NCBI GenBank assembly: GCA_024640925.1
Contig: JAHEEB010000084.1
Location: forward strand, 1-9,796
DNA length: 9,796 nucleotides
Direction: 5' to 3'
From: Bacteroidota bacterium
GTDB lineage: Bacteria; Bacteroidota; Bacteroidia; Bacteroidales; UBA10428
Each line of letters begins with the position of its first letter. Positions within the stretch are counted from its first letter, which is position 1. Made by a program: the position numbers and the translations under genes. Shown piece after piece: positions 7,859 to 9,796 of this stretch. Under the pieces are notes generated by a model, which made no database searches, was not told where the DNA came from, and worked only from the letters and a program-made list of their open reading frames with translations.

Positions 7859-9153
7859 TCTGTAATGGGATGATAAGTATTATTAACTGCTGTTTCATTC
7901 TTTTTGACAGGATAATTCACAATGCGCTTTGCAAGGTCCTTTTCCCAGCCTCTCAGGAATGCGGTTATAAATAAATCCCCTTTAAGGATATAACCTTCGT
8001 GGCTAAAATGGATTCTGTCCGATCGCATCATACCGGCATTATACCATAATTGTGAAGAACCAAGTCCTCCCATAATGGTATAAAAGTCCCAAACACCACA
8101 ATTCTTATCTTTTGCCAGATTCATAATTGCTTCTTGAATTTGAGCAGTGTTTTTGTTGATGTACTTCTTGTACAGAAAGCAATCATTTGGAACTGTTATT
8201 AATATTGGGACATTTGGAAGGGTTAGTCTTGTAATCTCAATAAGCCTGCTGTATTCAAGAAAATATTGCAACGAATTAAAATCACGTGTGTTCCCATCAT
8301 TCGTGCCTATTGAAAAAATAATCAGATCTGGTTCAAGAGAGGCAAGTTGTTGACTATAATATTCACATCCCAGATAAGAGCTTAATCTGGCACCATTTAC
8401 ACCGATAGCATTATAGACAATACCCGGATTGTCATTGTCAAGAGAGATGCCATAAATAGTAATTTTGTCAATTGAACTGTCACTTCTTGCAAACCTTAAA
8501 TCAAGAATTCGGCTTTCAGGAATATTAAATATGGAATATCCGTTGATGCTATCATAAAATCCCCTGTAGAGATGATTTTCTAACACAACAGAAATATCAT
8601 AATTACATGGAGAGTGAAAAACCCTAACCTTATTAAAGGTGTAAGTAATCTCTTTATCTCTGTTAGGATTTATTATAATTGAAGCTTTTTTATCGCTGGT
8701 AAAAATAGCCATACCACTTAATCCCAAAGGGCAGGGGCGATTGCTTTGAGTGTTTTTACAAAATTCCCAGAAACCCAAGTAAGTAACTCCAAAATTTGCA
8801 GGGTTATTTGTATGAGCAATCCTATATGGGAAAATGAATCCTCTTCCACCATTCATATCGGCATCGAGCAGTTGCAGTTGTTTTCTTATTTCGTGTGTAT
8901 ATACATCGGCCTGAATATGAGATCCTCCTATATGCACAATATTAACTTTCCCTTTACCATAAAGCATTATGGTGTCAATCTTACGATAGAAATTATTGAA
9001 AAGATTGCTGTCAATAGGGAAAATGAAGTTGTTCTTAGAGTAGTTTATATATGAAAACTGAGTTGGTCCTAAAAGAAAATCGCCACCTTGACAAAAAACA
9101 TCAATTGAAACCAGCATGGCTATAAAACAAACAACACTTTTAAAGGCATGCAT
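7855..9153 (-). CDS. Secreted SGNH/GDSL-like hydrolase or acetyltransferase
   Basis: The product (432 residues from the ATG at 9153) has a Sec-type signal peptide: a basic start, then a hydrophobic core ending near VFCQGG. The cysteine does not sit in a proper lipobox. SGNH blocks are visible: block I VHIGGSHIQAD with the nucleophile Ser79, block II Gly255 (VNGA), block III GTND with Asn286, and block V DRIH with Asp380 and His383 (numbering counts the GTG at 9156 as residue 1). About 170 residues, predicted mostly beta, are inserted between blocks I and II, as in Campylobacter peptidoglycan esterase Ape1, whose inserted domain is CBM35-like. It probably works in the periplasm, adding or removing acetyl esters with the adjacent MBOAT protein. 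Start choice: the ATG at 9153 overlaps the preceding TGA by 1 nt; a GTG one codon earlier (9156) is possible. The 3' end overlaps the MBOAT gene by 4 nt. Transferase versus esterase activity cannot be decided. Confidence 0.88.
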   Translation of the reverse strand: MHAFKSVVCFIAMLVSIDVFCQGGDFLLGPTQFSYINYSKNNFIFPIDSNLFNNFYRKIDTIMLYGKGKVNIVHIGGSHIQADVYTHEIRKQLQLLDADMNGGRGFIFPYRIAHTNNPANFGVTYLGFWEFCKNTQSNRPCPLGLSGMAIFTSDKKASIIINPNRDKEITYTFNKVRVFHSPCNYDISVVLENHLYRGFYDSINGYSIFNIPESRILDLRFARSDSSIDKITIYGISLDNDNPGIVYNAIGVNGARLSSYLGCEYYSQQLASLEPDLIIFSIGTNDGNTRDFNSLQYFLEYSRLIEITRLTLPNVPILITVPNDCFLYKKYINKNTAQIQEAIMNLAKDKNCGVWDFYTIMGGLGSSQLWYNAGMMRSDRIHFSHEGYILKGDLFITAFLRGWEKDLAKRIVNYPVKKNETAVNNTYHPITE

Positions 9154-9796
9154 CACTTGGGTTCTGTTAATTTGTTTTTATAGTGTGTATATTCGTTCAT
9201 GAGTGCATTGTAAAACATGTTTGCAATAATATTGGCACCCTGCGGATTAAAATGCACAAAATCATTTCCGGCAAGAGGAGGTTTCGCAAATACCCAACTT
9301 GGCATAGAGTTTTTACCACCCATAGCCTCGTACATGTCCCAATACCCGGCATTCGCCCTAAAAGCTGCATTTTTAAGCGCGTCCCTTACTAATTCAATGT
9401 TTGGATACGATTCGTAACTATCACCTTTCTTAATAGACATATCAGAAAGGCCGATAACAATGATTTGGGCATCAGGGGCATTGGTTTTAATGTAATTCAG
9501 TTGTGAATAAAACCAGTTTTCATAAAACGTATAATCTTCTCGAATATTTGGAACTATATTTCCACCAAATTGCAGAAGAAAAAGCTTTGCATTCAGTTTC
9601 TTGGATAGTTGCCTGAATAATGCAGGGTTCATTTTTGTGAAAACCAATCCAGCACAGCCGCGCATGGCAATGTTATCGACAGCAATTCCACTGCGACCAT
9701 CAAGAGCGATACCATATACTTCAGGCCCTAAAACACCTTCCATCTCAATGGTAACTTTTTTTGGAGTCTCATTAAAGAACCATTGTATTTGTTTCA
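9153..9796 (-). CDS. SGNH/GDSL-like protein, C-terminal part (cut by right window edge)
   Basis: The reading frame stays open from the window edge at 9796 to the TGA at 9153-9155, giving 213 residues. The ATG at 9743 is internal, because the codons before it (…KQIQWFFNETPKKVTIE) read as continuous domain sequence, so the gene begins outside the window. Visible SGNH features, numbered from that internal Met, are a block II glycine (MRGCAG, Gly29), a block III-like GGN (Asn62) and block V DFVH (Asp161, His164). The serine block I would lie upstream, unseen. It is a paralogue of the next gene: both share VYGIALDG/IYGISLDN, Y/V-WDxYxxMGG and an HF…G block near the end. It is the first gene of the operon inside the window and its stop overlaps the next start by 1 nt (TGATG). 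A periplasmic role in glycan O-acetylation is inferred from that context. Confidence 0.85.
   Translation of the reverse strand, partial: KQIQWFFNETPKKVTIEMEGVLGPEVYGIALDGRSGIAVDNIAMRGCAGLVFTKMNPALFRQLSKKLNAKLFLLQFGGNIVPNIREDYTFYENWFYSQLNYIKTNAPDAQIIVIGLSDMSIKKGDSYESYPNIELVRDALKNAAFRANAGYWDMYEAMGGKNSMPSWVFAKPPLAGNDFVHFNPQGANIIANMFYNALMNEYTHYKNKLTEPK

Noticed and set aside
9741..9743. ATG at 9743 as the start of the last SGNH gene
   Set aside because: The same frame is open to the window edge and the upstream codons read as part of the domain, and a serine block I is still missing, so this is an internal Met.

Overview
The window is AT-rich and every recognisable gene (seven, two of them cut by the window edges) lies on the minus strand, so transcription runs from high to low coordinates. 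The mix of families suggests a member of the Bacteroidota, probably an anaerobic or marine Bacteroidales/Marinilabiliales-type lineage. It combines a bacterial FatA-like acyl-ACP thioesterase, a PAP2 phosphatase with an SSHA-type signature, a ~1400-residue fused 2-hydroxyacyl-CoA dehydratase activase, and an MBOAT gene with two SGNH-hydrolase genes. Start codons mostly lack clear Shine-Dalgarno sequences, which also fits that phylum. The assignment is inference; no rRNA or other marker gene is present.

Right-hand block (9796 to 6200, in order of transcription): a truncated SGNH/GDSL-like protein, a complete secreted SGNH/GDSL-like protein, and an AlgI-like MBOAT O-acyltransferase. The stops and starts overlap (1 or 4 nt, then 4 nt), so this is almost certainly one operon. 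Together they look like a machine for O-acetylating a cell-envelope glycan: the MBOAT protein passes acetyl groups across the membrane and the SGNH proteins transfer or remove them outside. The 209-nt gap that follows holds a long interrupted inverted repeat (6071-6165).

Middle block (5990 to 1767): one gene for a 1407-residue protein. It has two BcrAD/BadFG-type ATPase modules in tandem, then a cysteine cluster, a DUF2229-like segment and a C-terminal HgdB-like segment. It ends at a strong intrinsic terminator only 7 nt past the stop.

Left-hand block (1634 to 1): a PAP2 membrane phosphatase, an acyl-ACP thioesterase whose start lies 26 nt inside the phosphatase gene, and, 52 nt further on, the first 87 codons of an aldo/keto reductase. 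The first two are translationally linked and both act on lipid substrates. The reductase may be a read-through partner or a separate gene.

No tRNA, rRNA, CRISPR array, insertion sequence or plus-strand gene could be supported. The most interesting points are the single-chain activase plus HgdB-like architecture, the two-SGNH/one-MBOAT cassette, an apparent extra membrane hairpin inside the MBOAT protein, and the intergenic inverted repeat.
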